Part shown: positions 51,340 to 62,735 of the stretch, piece by piece
Layout of the letters: every line of letters begins with the position of its first letter
Position numbering within the stretch: position 1 is the stretch's first letter
DNA from: Romanomermis culicivorax
Taxonomy: Eukaryota > Nematoda > Enoplea > Mermithida > Mermithidae
Reading direction: 5' to 3'
Assembly: GCA_963922205.1 (NCBI GenBank)
Contig: CAWUHX010000010.1
Span: 2,480,001-2,544,000, forward strand
Length of the DNA: 64,000 nt
Notes under the pieces: model-generated
The model's database searches: none
The model's input: the letters and a program-made list of their open reading frames with translations, nothing else
Told to the model about the DNA's origin: nothing
Translations under genes and position numbers: made by a program

Positions 51340-52215
51340 CCTAGTGAATCGACCAACCAACAAGGAAATCAAAATAAGTTGCTTTTCCTTGTTGTTTGGT
51401 TGATCTCGCTGCAGTTGGTTTTTAGTTTATTCCCAGATTAGTAGTTAGTTGATTGATTTCTTGAGCCATGGTTGGTTAGTTGATTACTTGATTGGTTGGT
51501 TGATTCCTTGATTGATTGGTTCATTGATTCTCCGGTTGGCTGGCTGATATCCTGGTTGGTTGGTTGGTGCTTTCCCTGATTGGTTGGTTGCTTCATTGAT
51601 TCCCTGGTTGGTTGATTCCCTGATTGACTAGTTGATTGATGCCTCGATTAGTTAGTTGGTTGGTACTTTGATTGTCTGGTTGGTTGGCTGATCCTCTGGT
51701 GGGTTGGTTGATTTCCTCATTGACTGGTTGGTCGTTTCCCTGATTGGTTGGTTGATTCCCTGGTTGGTTGGTTCATTGATTCCCTGACTGGTTGGTTGGT
51801 TGATTCCCTGGTTGGTCGGTTGTTTCCCTGATTGGTTGGTTGGTTCCTTGATTCCTTGATTGGCTAGTTGATTGGTGCATCGATTCGATTGGTTAGTTGG
51901 TTTATTCATTGATTCTCTGGTTGGTTGACTGATCCCCTGATTGATTGGTTGGTTGTTTCCCTGATTGGTTGCTTGGTTGATTACCGGGCTGGTTGGCTTA
52001 GTTGTTTCCCTGATTGGTTAGTTGGTTGCTTCATTGATTCTCTGGTTGATTGGTTGGTTCGTTGATTCCATGGTTGGTTGTTTCCCTGATTGATTAGTTC
52101 ATTGATTCCCTGGTTTGTTGTTTGATTTACTGATTAGTCGGTTCACTGGGACTGATTGGTTCAATGATTCCCTGACTGATTGGTTGGTTAGTTGATTCTC
52201 TGGTTTATTGACCGA
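51340..52215. repeat. Minisatellite, GGTTGATTCCCTGATT type
   Basis: About 870 bp of degenerate repeats of GGTTGGTTGATTCCCTGATT with units of roughly 12-40 bp. The minus-strand frame at 51652-51909 (N, Q, P, T and G only) is its translation, not a gene. Confidence 0.9.
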
Positions 52216-53540
52216 TTCCCTGACTTCTTGGCTAACCTTTCAATCCTCGATTGCATTTTCCCGCTTAAAATCGGTTCATACACAAAACATGATCTGGTGC
52301 TGAGAATCAAGTCATCTGGTACCGAGTTGCATCCAGTTGAACCTATTGTCCAGGTATGTCCACCAGGTAACCGAGCTATGATCTGCTTATAAATAAATGT
52401 TTGAGTGAGTTTACAAGAGCCAAGCAAGAGAATAATTCATTTGTTTTGTTCGCTTATTGTACATTTGACTTCATTATTTACTTTTCTAGCCAAGTGAATT
52501 CAGATTGCCAATGGATTCGAAACGACCGTTTTTTTGTTGTGTTGCAGAGTCTTTTTGTGCATCATCCAGCAGCATTTCTTCATCATCACTGTGATTAGTT
52601 AACTGTTCGGCATCTGAATTACTTGCAGAATTCAGTAAATCACAATCTTCTACATAAACAACTGTTTCGGCAAATTTATTGCCATCATGAATTTCGGATT
52701 CGGCCTGAGGAAATATTCCAACTTCCATTTGATCGTCAAATTGTCATAATGTACATTTTCATGACTACTGAGATTATTAGCATTTCTCTTCTTTTGATTA
52801 ATGCAGAAAAATTCTGTTAATTTTCGTGAAGTTGTCATAATTTGTGGCATAGAACTACGAAATATCGGAGCAATGCAATCGTTGTTGGAACATAGTAAAG
52901 CAATAAGAGATTTTATGGAAAAATAATCTGAATCTGAGGAATATTCTGGAAAAATAATCACGGCTGACAATCTGACATAAAAGTATGAACTCGAGAATCA
53001 AAAAAATTTTCCCTAAAGTTATGCCTAAGCACAACAAAATTTTCCTCAATTTCAAAAAAAATCCTCAAAAATGGTCGACTGAGGAAAAAAACTGTGGTAC
53101 CAACGGGCAACGACATCGTTCGGCACTTCTGCAGTTTAGGTATAGTACAGAAAAAAAATTTATTTTTCGAAATTTTTTTCTTATATTTTTTCGTGTCACA
53201 AGGGTATTTCGATGCTGAGATCAAAAAAACTGTGCAAGAAAATAGTTCGCGGCGACTCAAAAAGAAATAAAATGCCGAGAAAATTTAGAATTGATGATCA
53301 AATTGATTCAATTTTCGACTACGAATATCTATATAATATTTAACAACAATGTAAAGACTAGAGGAAATAACGTGGAAAATTATGTGAATTTTCGGTCCAA
53401 ACATTGCACCAATGATATCGATTTTTCTGTTTGAATTAATCAAACACAGAAAGTAAGAATTTCAGTTTTAAATCCGAAAATTTGAAAATTGATTATCGTC
53501 ATGATTGTATTGTTTCAAAATTAGCTTCGTCCATTTATGC
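52216..53540. other. Unassigned; possible minus-strand coding remnant
   Basis: Two overlapping minus-strand frames (52970-52650 and 52728-52486) have ordinary composition, the second ending in an acidic run (SDDEEMLLDDAQ). This recalls the N-terminus of some transposases, but I do not recognise a domain. A partial GGAAAAAAACTGTGGTACC end near 53084 belongs to the hairpin repeat family. Confidence 0.35.
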
Positions 53541-53544
53541 CTAG

Positions 53545-56533
53545 GTAGCAGCCCCTAAAGTAATTTCAGATTCGAAAATTCTTAACTGTATTCTCTTCAA
53601 CTCTAAAAGTATTATGTGCAAACTTGGTGAACTTAAAGTATTACTTGATACCCAAGATTTTGATATTGTTTTCTGTACAGAAACATGGTTAAACAGTTGT
53701 ATAACTGACGGACTTTTGTGTAATCTCAATGCTTACAATGTTTTCCGTAGTGATCGAGAAGGTAGAATTGGAGGTGGTGTAGCAATTTTCGCTAAAAAAT
53801 ATTTAAATTTACACGTACTCCCACTACCCACAGACTTGTTTTTACCAGAAATACTTTTGGTAAATCTTATTTCAGACAAGTCCACCTTGAAGTTACTGTT
53901 AGTTTACCGTCCACCAAATTCTAATCCTGACTATGATTTAAAGCTTTGTAACCTTATCACTTGGATTTCATGTCAACGTCATGAAAATATAATTCTTGGT
54001 GATTTCAACCTTCCAAAATTCGATTAGAAAACCTTTTCATTTCCAGATTAAGAACTTTACACAGGATATTTTGATGCCTTTTCATCAATGGGCTTATCAC
54101 AACTGGTCACAACTCCAACACATGAAAATAATATTATCGACCTTCTTTTTGGTGGTAAATGTATCTCACATGTTAGAGTCTATCCACCATTTTCAAACAG
54201 CGATCACAACACCATAAGTTTTAAAGTATGTTGTAATACAAATCATAAAATGCTTAAGTTTAGAAATTTTAACAGAGGAAGTTACGAGTCTATTGAAGCT
54301 GAGTTATCACTAGTTTCTTGGCCTGACCTTTTTTGTCCATGTATTAATTCCGAAGAAATGTATCAAGTTCTTCTTGATGTTTTAACTCCTCTGATTGATA
54401 AATATATTCCATTAGTCAAGCAAAAACCTGTCAGATCTAAATATAATAAAAATATTCAAAACTTGCTATCCAAAAAGCTTAGATTATGGAAAAAATATCG
54501 AAGATGCAAAAACCTTGCTAAAAAGCAAGCTTATCTTTTTCTATGTAAAAAAATTCGTTCAGAAGTGTTTAAACAACAACTTGCTGAAGAAAATCAAATT
54601 ATTGCAAAAAATGACCCAAAGGCCTTTTATACCTTTGTAAACTCACGCCTGCGCTCTACTAGAGACCTGCCCCCTCTAGTACATCGAGATTCTAATATCA
54701 TAGATAATAATGTGAAATGTGAACTCTTTAATGATTATTTTGCATTTGTTTTTACACTGGATAATGATACTTTGCCCGAGTTCAAAAACCGATCAAATGT
54801 TATTCTGTCATCAGTATCTTTCACCATTCCAATCGTTTTAGCAGCCATAAAAAGCATCAAGCCATCCACTGCTCTGGGACCTGACAATCTTTGTGCTTTT
54901 TGATCAAAAAACTTGCTACACATTTGGCCCAACCACTTTCATCAATTTTTGAAGTTTCTTTCCAGACGAGCCACCTGCCTAAGTTATGGAATTCTACAAC
55001 TGTTGTTCCTATTTTCAAAAAAGGTGACCCAGCCCTGGTTGAAAATTATCGTCCTGTTTCCCTATGTTCAGTCCCATGCAAAATTATGGAAAAAATTATT
55101 AATAATAAAATTTTAATTTTCCTTCATCAGCATAACCTTTTAGCAGATCAACAGTTTGGTTTCCTAAAACATAGATCCTGCGAACTACAGTTACTCAAGT
55201 GTAAAAACTCATGGCTAAATCAATTGGACAAAGGACACTCCTTAGATATAGTGTACATTGACTTTGCCAAGGCCTTTGACTCAGTTTCCCATTTTAAGCT
55301 CCTTCTCAAACTTTCTAAATATGGTCTCTCTGGTTCCCTTTTAAGCTGGATATCAAATTTTCTTAAGAATAGATTTCAAAGGGTCAAAATTGGAAACTCC
55401 CTATCATCTCAGCTCAAAGTGTCTAGTGGTGTGCCCCAAGGCAGTGTATTAGGTCCAACCTTGTTTCTTTTGTACATAAATGACATTATTGACAATATCA
55501 AAAGTGAAATTTTTCTTTTTGCAGATGATCTAAAAATTTTCAATGTATCAACAAATTTTATGATTCTTCAACAAGACCTTGATACTCTTTCAAATTGGTC
55601 TACTGCTTGGCAATTACCTATATCTACTACAAAGAGTTATGTCTTGTATTTAGGTGCAAAAAACCCATCTTGTCAATATACACTTTGTTACCAACATCTC
55701 CCATCAAATGCAAGTTATGTTAAAGATTTGGGAATTCTTTATATCTCCTAATATGAAGTTTAAAGAACACTATAGATACATCGTAAAAAATGCCTATAAT
55801 AGGTCTACATTAATTCTCAAGTCTTTCGTCTCCCGTGAGAAAAATACTCTAGCAAAGGCTTTCGTTACTTATGTACGTCCAATATTAGAATACTGTAGTT
55901 CAGTATGGAATCCACATTTTTTAGCAGACATAAGCTACATTGAAAATGTTCAACGTAGATTTACCAGAAAGATTTTTGGTCATAAATCAGGTTTTTCCTA
56001 TGAAGATAGACTTCAAAGGCTAGGTCTACGCAAGCTTGATATTCGTAGATTAGAATCTGCCCTCTGTACCATGTACAACATAATCCACAAAAAAACAATT
56101 TTAAATCCTGATGACTTTTTCTGTATAAACAACAACAATACGCGTCGTAATCATGATCTAAGATTGACGATAAAGTCAGTTCATACTACTGCTTGCCAGT
56201 TTGATTTTTTCAACCGTTATATTAATGTATGGAACTCTTTATCTTTTGATATCGTTAATTCTCCCAGTTTGCACAGTTTCAAAGAAAAAATTAAACTTCT
56301 AAACTTTGATAATCGAATTGGGGGTGCATGTAAGTTGTTACTTTTCAAGTAACCTTTGCACCCTATTGCTGCATGATTTTTCTATTTCTTAAAATATTTA
56401 CATTATGTACTTGCGAGTCGATTTACTAATCTTATTCTTTATATGACATTGTATTATGTATTTCACTATGCATTTTTCTTTCGTTTTTGTTTTGTGTAAC
56501 AGCAATAAATATTTTTCATTTCATTTCATTTCA
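53545..56533 (+). mobile_element. Non-LTR retrotransposon (CR1/jockey-like), 5'-truncated
   Basis: Endonuclease and reverse transcriptase of a LINE. The apurinic endonuclease part (about 53545-54200) has CTETWLNS, LLVYRPPNS and ILGDFNLP. The reverse transcriptase runs about 54860-55760, with SGVPQGSVLGP and the catalytic FADD at 55518-55529. The C-terminal part ends near 56350. ORF1 and the 5' end are absent. Two in-frame stops (about 54026 and 54047) and two frameshifts (about 54895 and 55740) make it dead. The 3' end is AATAAA and a short TTTCA tail (about 56514-56533), as expected of target-primed elements. Confidence 0.88.
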
Positions 56534-56947
56534 ATCTGACTGAATGAACAGAGAATATTCTGAATTTCTTTTCATTCATCAGTCATTGACAGCGTAAGGT
56601 GGGGTGACCTTGATCAGAGTATGGCATCTGATAACTATTTGAGATCAGCAGGTCATTTTTGCTGTGTAGACAACCCCTGCTGTGAGCGATTTTTGTGCCA
56701 AAAACCATGTTTTGGCACAAAAAAAAAAACACTGATACTAATACAATATATTTGAAGAGATAGAACTCGTTCTCGTTTGGGTCAAATATGAGTAGGTTGA
56801 GTCAGCGCGAAGCGCCGAAATTTTTAATTTGCATTTTCAGCACCTAAAACGGCTAAAAATCAAGGAAATTTAGTGTTTGAGACTTGACCAGCCAAAAATG
56901 TTGTGCCGAGACACAAATGCCCTAAATTTTTTGTACCATTTATAATT
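56534..56947. other. Spacer with hairpin-family fragment
   Basis: A piece of the hairpin family lies at about 56690-56850, with GTTTTGGCACAAAAAAA..CACTG and CAGCGCGAAGCGCCG. No gene. Confidence 0.45.
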
Positions 56948-57158
56948 GTGGCTAAACAGCCGCGCGGCTGCTGAGCCAATACATACCTTTTCGGCTAAAC
57001 AGCCGCGCGGCTGCTGAGCCAAAACATACCTCTTTGGATAAACAGCCGCGCGGCTGCTGAACCAAAACATACCATTTTGGCTAAACAACCGCGCGGCTGC
57101 AGTGCTGAGCCAAAACATACGCTTTTGGCTAAACAGTCGCTAAAATGGTTGATTACAG
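56948..57158. repeat. Left inverted repeat, AGCCGCGCGGCT units
   Basis: Five tandem units of about 40-50 bp, each with the 12-bp palindrome AGCCGCGCGGCT or a near copy, alternating with CAAAACATACC. The reverse complement of this block is found at 61931-62099. Confidence 0.85.
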
Positions 57159-58658
57159 TAAACAGCTCTTATTGTCAAAAAATTGATGAAAAGAAAACAC
57201 CTGTATAAACACAGATTGTAGAACCGCATGCAGTTTTGAAATGCTTGCTCAATTTACTCTCAGGCATTCATACAGTGGCAATGTGTCCATTAGATTCAAC
57301 ACGGTAGATACCCATTTCCCGAAGTATTTCAAAAACCGGGAAATAATTTTTTTCGTGAAAAATCTCCAAAAAATTAGGGGCGGAGCCGCGATGGAGCCAG
57401 GGGCATCCCTAATGGTATACCTCCTGTTATAACTCATATGGATCACTACATCTGTTTTACCAGAAAAATAATTTTTTTGAACCTAAACGAAGGCGATTTT
57501 CTCGAACTTTGGTCATTCATATAATTTGACCAAATCAATATTTTCAAAAAATAAAGAAAGCGTTTCTCATTTGCATATCAAGTCACAATGATGTTTGCCA
57601 TCACGATGTTTGCTCATATGGTGGACACAGTGCAAAAAAGCTTTAACCGGTTTTGCTTTAAGGGGGGAGGGTTAATCAGATTTTAAAAGGCCAAGTATCA
57701 CACGTTTCATAGAAATAAAATGCATGGGAGTAAACTTAGCTCTGTAGCACAATACAAGTCTATCCACATTCCCGCTTTGATATCTTTTATGTTGTTTAAT
57801 AACATTTGCAGCTATTCAAGCGACAACCAACCCTGTCAAACAGAAACGATTAGGAGGCAGCCTGAAGAATCCACTAGTGGATCACCAATGGAATCGGATC
57901 AAATGTTTGATAATTTTCGCATTGGATAAGTCTAAGGTACTACTTTGAGAATTTTTAGGGATGGCGGTGGCCATGCCGAAATTTCTCTGACGCCGGTTTT
58001 TGGGGGGTTTTCATGATGAAGGGAAGAAAGAACAAGTGAAATTATGCATGGGAAAAGCGCCAAAGCGAAGTTATGGGAAAAAATTTGCATATGACTCACC
58101 TCACTTATGCAATGATGTCCCCATATTCGTCCACCTTTTCTTCTTCATCGTTCTTCAAATTATTCATTTGGAAGAGCTTCAACAGCGCTGCACCCATTGG
58201 GCGCAGCTGCTGTACCCTAAGCCTAAGCCTAAGGAAAATTTTTGAAGGTAGGGTGAATTCGGCGGCCACTGCCACCCCTAATTTACCCCTACTTTGGCCT
58301 GATGAAAAAAGCAATAAACTTTACACTTCCTGTGAATCAAACATGCACAGCAAGAATTTTCCAGGAGGAGTCTTCCGACTTTTCATTGACGGGTGGACAT
58401 GGGTGGGCAAAAAACAAAAACAACAGCTCCACAAGCATGTTTTTTTAATACAAAATATGCATAATAATCAAAAATCTGTCTTCAAAAAAGTTCACGGGGA
58501 GGGTGGTTGACAATTTTTTGCAGGCCTGGGATGTGTTCAGGGTCTGAGTTAGGAGGGTTTGCCTTCTAATCCTCTATGTGCATGTATGTTGTGAATTCAT
58601 ATAACCATGAATCAAAAATGTTCATATTTCAGTTCGGACAGTTGCCAGGAATTTTCTC
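57159..58658. other. Interior of the large element, unassigned
   Basis: Open frames at 57720-57929 and 58073-58510 have no recognised domain. About 58165-58250 repeats the CAGCGCTGCACCCATTGGGC block of the SINE candidate at 45059. GGGGCGGAGCCGCGATGG near 57380 is a short MITE-like scrap. Confidence 0.4.
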
Positions 58659-59119
58659 GGCACTACTTAAAAGAACGGGACAGCACTTAAATTTTCAAAA
58701 TTTCATTTAAATTTTTATGTTTTTATACTAAATCGACCATGCTGAATCCAAATTTCGCATTTGTTTTTAATGAAAATCATTCTTTTCAATTTTTCCAGAT
58801 TGCGTTGCATTTTCACAAAAACCAAACAAAGTTCAGCTAAAAATTTAGCTAGTTCAGCTTATTGTACAATCCGCTAGTACATATAATTCGTTTGCAGATT
58901 GATGAAAGTCTAGTCGCGAAACGGAAAAATAGCGTTGGCCATGTTGTCAAGCAATGTTGGGTATTTGGAGGTTATTGCCCTCAGACGCGTGAAGGTTTTC
59001 TGCAATTAGTTCGGGATCGATCAGCCGCAACACTTTTGCCAATTATTCAGGAGAATATTGCTCCTGGTAGTACTATTAATTCCGATATGTGGGCTGCATA
59101 CAACGGGATGTGGAAAATT

Positions 59120-59359
59120 CGTCCCCCACAATCCGTCCTCCACATTCGGTCCCCCACATTCTGTCTCTCACATTCCGTCCCCATCACCATCCGTCCCCCA
59201 CAATCCGTCCCCCACATTCCGTCCTCCACATTCTGTCCCCCACATTCCGTCCCCCACAATCCGTCCCCCCACAATCCGTCCCCCACATTCCGTCCCCCAC
59301 AATCCGTCCCCCACATTCCGTCCCCCACAATCCATCCCCCACAATCCGTCCCCCACATT
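59120..59359. repeat. 14-bp tandem array, left end of insertion
   Basis: About 17 units of CCCCCACAATCCGT or CCCCCACATTCCGT. The proline-rich and glycine-rich frames across it are translations of the repeat. Confidence 0.92.
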
Positions 59360-60930
59360 TCGGGCGATGAAGTTTGTGGTATTCATGCAACAAAATGGTA
59401 CTGTAATTTACTTTTTATTCTACGTAAGCTCAAAATATAAAACTTGAAAGATTGCACATAATAAAGACATAGTTTTGCGAATAGATGGTTTAAACATCAG
59501 CATTTTAATACTTAGTGAATTATTTTAATGTAAGTTTCGAACTTCTATGTCGCTTAGTGCTAAAGTCAGTATACGAATGTTTTTCATGCAATCATTGTTA
59601 AATAATACAACGTTGTACTCAGTTTTTGCCGTAACTTTCTGATAAAATGATGCCAAATAAGAGAACTCTACTTCACTTCACGTGTGAATGGTTCGTAACA
59701 GAAAATATGTTTGAAAAGTCTAGTTTATGGACTCATTTTGAGAAATTTTCTATTTTTCAGCTAACTGAAGATTGAAAGCTCGCAACGGTTAAGCAGTTTG
59801 CAACTTTTAGCATGTGAAGTTAGCAATATCTAAGTAGGGTCAATTTAAACTTTTTCAGAAAATCGTTTTCTTCCACTTATGTATTTAGTCGGCGGTAGAA
59901 GTCGAGGAGCCACCGAGAAATGATGCTGAGGGGTTCAGGGTGACGCGCTTTAGCGCCCCTGGGTGGGGTCTGGGTCCTGGGGCCGCCCCAGAAACTTTCG
60001 GTTTAACGCATTTTAGATGCGTTAAATTTGCTTAAAATTCCCTTTTAATCAGTAAGCAGCTAGCCTATAAAAGAAAATTTTTCTTACTTTACGCAAATTT
60101 TATATTCATAATGTTGAATTATTTGATAAGTTTTATTTTGATAAGCTTTAATTGTCGAACTTTTGAACATATAAATTTTGCTTATTTAGCGCACATATTG
60201 CACATATTTTGCAGAAATTTTGCACAATTTGAGCATTTTTTGCACATAGAAATCCACTCTAGTTATTTCAGATTTTATATCTTTGAATGAACATGCGAGT
60301 TCAGTATACTTTTAGTGCAAAAACAGAAGCGGTATCTGATGAAATTCCAAGGCCGGTGTCTGTGTTTTCAGAAAATTAGACCGGGTCCATTTCAAACTTT
60401 TACAGGGTGCGTGACCCCGGATTTTCTTTTCCGTACGTACCGTACGGAAATTGAGGTAAACAATTTCCGTACATTAAGATTATTCCACTCTCATTTCTTA
60501 TTCCTATTTTATAGTGTACTAATAAAAAATGTAAAATGTCGTGGCCGTGGCGTTACATTTAAAAAAGGTGAGAAAAGAAAAAATAAAAAAAAATCAGAAA
60601 GAAAAAGATTCAAAAAGAAAAAAGAAAGTGTAAAATAAAAAAAGAAAAAAGTGGTTAAAAAAGATGGCCGTGGCCGGCCAAGTTATTCAATCTGCAAAAT
60701 AGGCATATACTGCAGTTTTTCACTCATTCGACCACGGCCACGTTTTACCCACACGGCAACGACTACGTTTCATCTATTCGGCCACCTCCATGTTTTAGCT
60801 TTCCCGAAAAACACCAAAACGATTAATACAGTAAAGTTACATATTTTATTTTACAAATGTAACAGCTATTTTGATATTCTTTTCAAGTCTTATACAACAT
60901 ACATTAATAATATTTATCTTTCACATTAAT

Positions 60931-61131
60931 GTGGGGGACGGATTGTGGGGGACGGAATGTGGGGGGACGGATTGTGGGGGGACGGATTGTGGGGGGACGG
61001 ATTGTGGGGGACGGAATGTGGGGGACGGATTGTGACGGGGACGGATTGTGAGGGACTGATTGTGGGGGACGGATTGTGACGGGGACGGATTGTGAGGGAC
61101 TGATTGTGGGGGACGGAATGTGGGGGACGGT
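60931..61131. repeat. 14-bp tandem array, right end of insertion
   Basis: About 14 units of ACGGATTGTGGGGG and variants, inverted relative to the left array. G runs of 5-6 recur every 14-15 bp. Confidence 0.92.
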
Positions 61132-61930
61132 TTTTCCGGAAACCGCGTACAACAACATTGCTCTGTTGCCTGTTGTCCCAGTTTACCAGCACAACACAGT
61201 AAACCACAAGCAAAATTTTGTTGACCCCGTTACTGGTGCGCACACCAATCACGTTGAATGCTACTGGAAGAATTGCAAAAAGAAATTTAAAACGATGTGC
61301 GGTGTTCATAATTCGATGCTGGATTCTCACCTCGATGAATTTCAATGGCGTGAAATGCATGGAAAAAACGGGTCCGGATGCATTTACGAATCTATTTCTT
61401 CATCTTTCTCAATGGTATCCCTTGCCATAAAAAGTGCTACACAAATATATGCCTTCTTAGCCGTTAACTTGTTATTGTTGCAATTTTAAATTTTATCGTG
61501 ACGTTTCATAATAAAGTTTGGAAACATTGAAAAGAATGATTTTCATTAAAAACAAAAGCGAAGTGCTGTCCCGTTCTTTTAAGTAGTGCCATTTTCTCTT
61601 GGCTGAAAAAGACCGGTGAAAGACCCATCATCGAATTTGTTCTATATGACTATTGGGGATAAGGTATACACTGTTTCAATTTCACCTCATTTGAAGAAAT
61701 ATTCATCCATTGGAAAGAACCAAATCAGAAGAACATAATTGTCGATGAAACACAGATGTTGTATAGATCGATGATTCAAACTACATTCAATTTCTTCATA
61801 TATGAGAGTCAATCACAATTCTCAATGTGCAAACGTGGAACAAATGTAGAAAAACATCATGAGGAAGCTGATCGTTAGATTTACATTCACGAGTACGTTA
61901 GCTCAATTAACTGTAACTCGATATATACAT

Positions 61931-62099
61931 TTTTACAGTAATCAACCATTTTAGCGGCTGTTTAACCAAAAAGGGTATGTTTTGGCTCAGCAGCCGCGCG
62001 GCTGTTTATTCAAAATGATATATTTTGGCTCAGCAGCCGCGCGGCTGTTTAGCCAAAAAAGTATGTTTTGGATAAACAGCCGCGCAGCTGTTTAGCCAC
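61931..62099. repeat. Right inverted repeat, AGCCGCGCGGCT units
   Basis: Reverse complement of the block at 56948-57158 with one unit fewer. It begins TTACAGTAATCAACCATTTT and ends CAGCTGTTTAGCCAC. Confidence 0.85.
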
Positions 62100-62556
62100 T
62101 GCCCAAAAAATCACGTTTATTTTCTTTTCCTTGAACCGAAAATAAAATTACTTTTTTGCTAACCGTGCACTCTGTTCTGCAAAGTAAATAAGTTCAGGCA
62201 GGTGCATTATTTAGCGAAAGACTCCAAAATTTTTTCGCCAGAAACACACAACACCTTATTTTGCGATAAAATCAGCGTATCGAGAATTTTATATTTTTAC
62301 AGTAACTGCCAGAGCATTATGAGAAACCTAACAAAGTAGACAAACCTAGTTTTATCATCCCGTATCCGTATACAACAGCACGAAGCGCCTCGCGGAATGA
62401 ATATTAAGAACAATCTCCAAAATTTGCAGATAATGAGCAAAGATCATTATCGACTGTGCAACAACCATCCAATCAATTTCAAGTTAGTCAACTTTTACAA
62501 ACTGATTTTCACATTATTGGTGCATCAGATCGACGAGTCAACAGCTCAATTGTGAC
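62100..62556. other. 3' flank of the SELENOF exon
   Basis: This contains the 3' untranslated region of the minus-strand gene. A hairpin with arms GATAATGA and TCATTATC lies at 62428-62450. No clear minus-strand AATAAA was found close to the stop. Confidence 0.4.
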
Positions 62557-62735
62557 TTAATGCTCCAAACGTTCGTTCAAAAATTCGAAAATGCTGTCGG
62601 TATTCCATTTTTCGATGTTGAACGTTTCTGCGCTTTCTCCTTCCTCGTTCAAAAACTTGATCATTGGGTTGGCGCCACCTTGAAAAAGTAACTCCAAGCC
62701 GGAGAACGACGTAAATTTCTCGGAATTGATGAAAG
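62557..62735 (-). CDS. SELENOF: Selenoprotein F (Sep15), last exon
   Basis: The 15-kDa selenoprotein is a thioredoxin-like ER protein that binds UDP-glucose:glycoprotein glucosyltransferase and helps protein quality control. Only the last coding exon is here: 58 residues after a phase-1 acceptor (TTCTTATAG, AG at 62737-62736). It begins FINSEKFTSFSGLELLFQGG and ends WNTDSIFEFLNERLEH then the stop, aligning with the C-terminus of Sep15, including the NPMIKFLNEEG and KWNTDS blocks. The CxU redox exon must lie upstream (right). I could not find it up to 64000, so whether it encodes Sec or Cys is unknown. Confidence 0.85.

Larger units (their letters stand above)
59105..61144. mobile_element. Mutator-like insertion with minisatellite TIRs
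   Basis: A 2040-bp element in the Merlin gene. TSDs GCATACAAC (59096-59104) and GCGTACAAC (61145-61153) match at 8 of 9. The outer 30 bp of both ends align (GG, then TGGAAAA or CGGAAAA, then CGTCCCCCACA). Each end continues as a tandem array of a 14-bp unit, inverted between ends. 9-bp TSDs and long TIRs suggest a Mutator-like element; no transposase is seen. Confidence 0.75.
58880..61489 (+). pseudogene. Merlin / ISXO2-like transposase, interrupted
   Basis: Read through 58880-59104 and 61154-61489. The left part has LQIDESLVAKRKN (first Asp), CWVFGGYCPQTREGF and STINSDMWAAYN (second Asp). The right part continues in frame with TVNHKQNFVDPVTGAHTNHV then ECYWKNCKKKF (Glu). This D-D-E layout is that of DDE_Tnp_IS1595 enzymes. 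Removing the insert and one copy of its 9-bp duplication leaves the frame open, so the insertion alone broke it. The N-terminal zinc-ribbon domain is missing. A TTTGCAG just before IDES may be a splice acceptor. Confidence 0.9.
58659..61590 (+). mobile_element. Merlin (IS1016/IS1595-type) DNA transposon
   Basis: Perfect 30-bp TIRs start GGCACTACTTAAAAGAACGG at 58659 and end CGTTCTTTTAAGTAGTGCC at 61590, with perfect 8-bp TSD ATTTTCTC at 58651-58658 and 61591-61598. The inner parts of the ends also match, around TTTTTAATGAAAATCATTC. A 2040-bp element is inserted at 59105-61144; without it the Merlin copy is about 0.88 kb and lacks the N-terminal part of its transposase, so it was already deleted before that insertion. 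Confidence 0.93.
56948..62099. mobile_element. Large inverted-repeat element holding two nested transposons
   Basis: Two long inverted terminal blocks, 56948-57158 and 61931-62099, face each other. Each contains several units built on TAAACAGCCGCGCGGCTG with AAAACATACC spacers, and each ends on the inner side in AAAATGGTTGATTACNGTAA. No TSD was found at the outer edges, so the true ends are uncertain. The interior holds unassigned DNA, a SINE-like fragment and the Merlin element. The type is unknown. Confidence 0.6.

Noticed and set aside
51652..51909. N/Q/P/T-rich minus-strand protein
   Set aside because: Direct translation of the minisatellite.
59047..59447. Pro/Ser-rich and Gly-rich open frames on both strands
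   Set aside because: They are translations of the 14-bp tandem array; several frames are open only because the unit lacks stops.
60904..61360. Minus-strand proline-rich frames
   Set aside because: Same cause: the right-hand 14-bp array.
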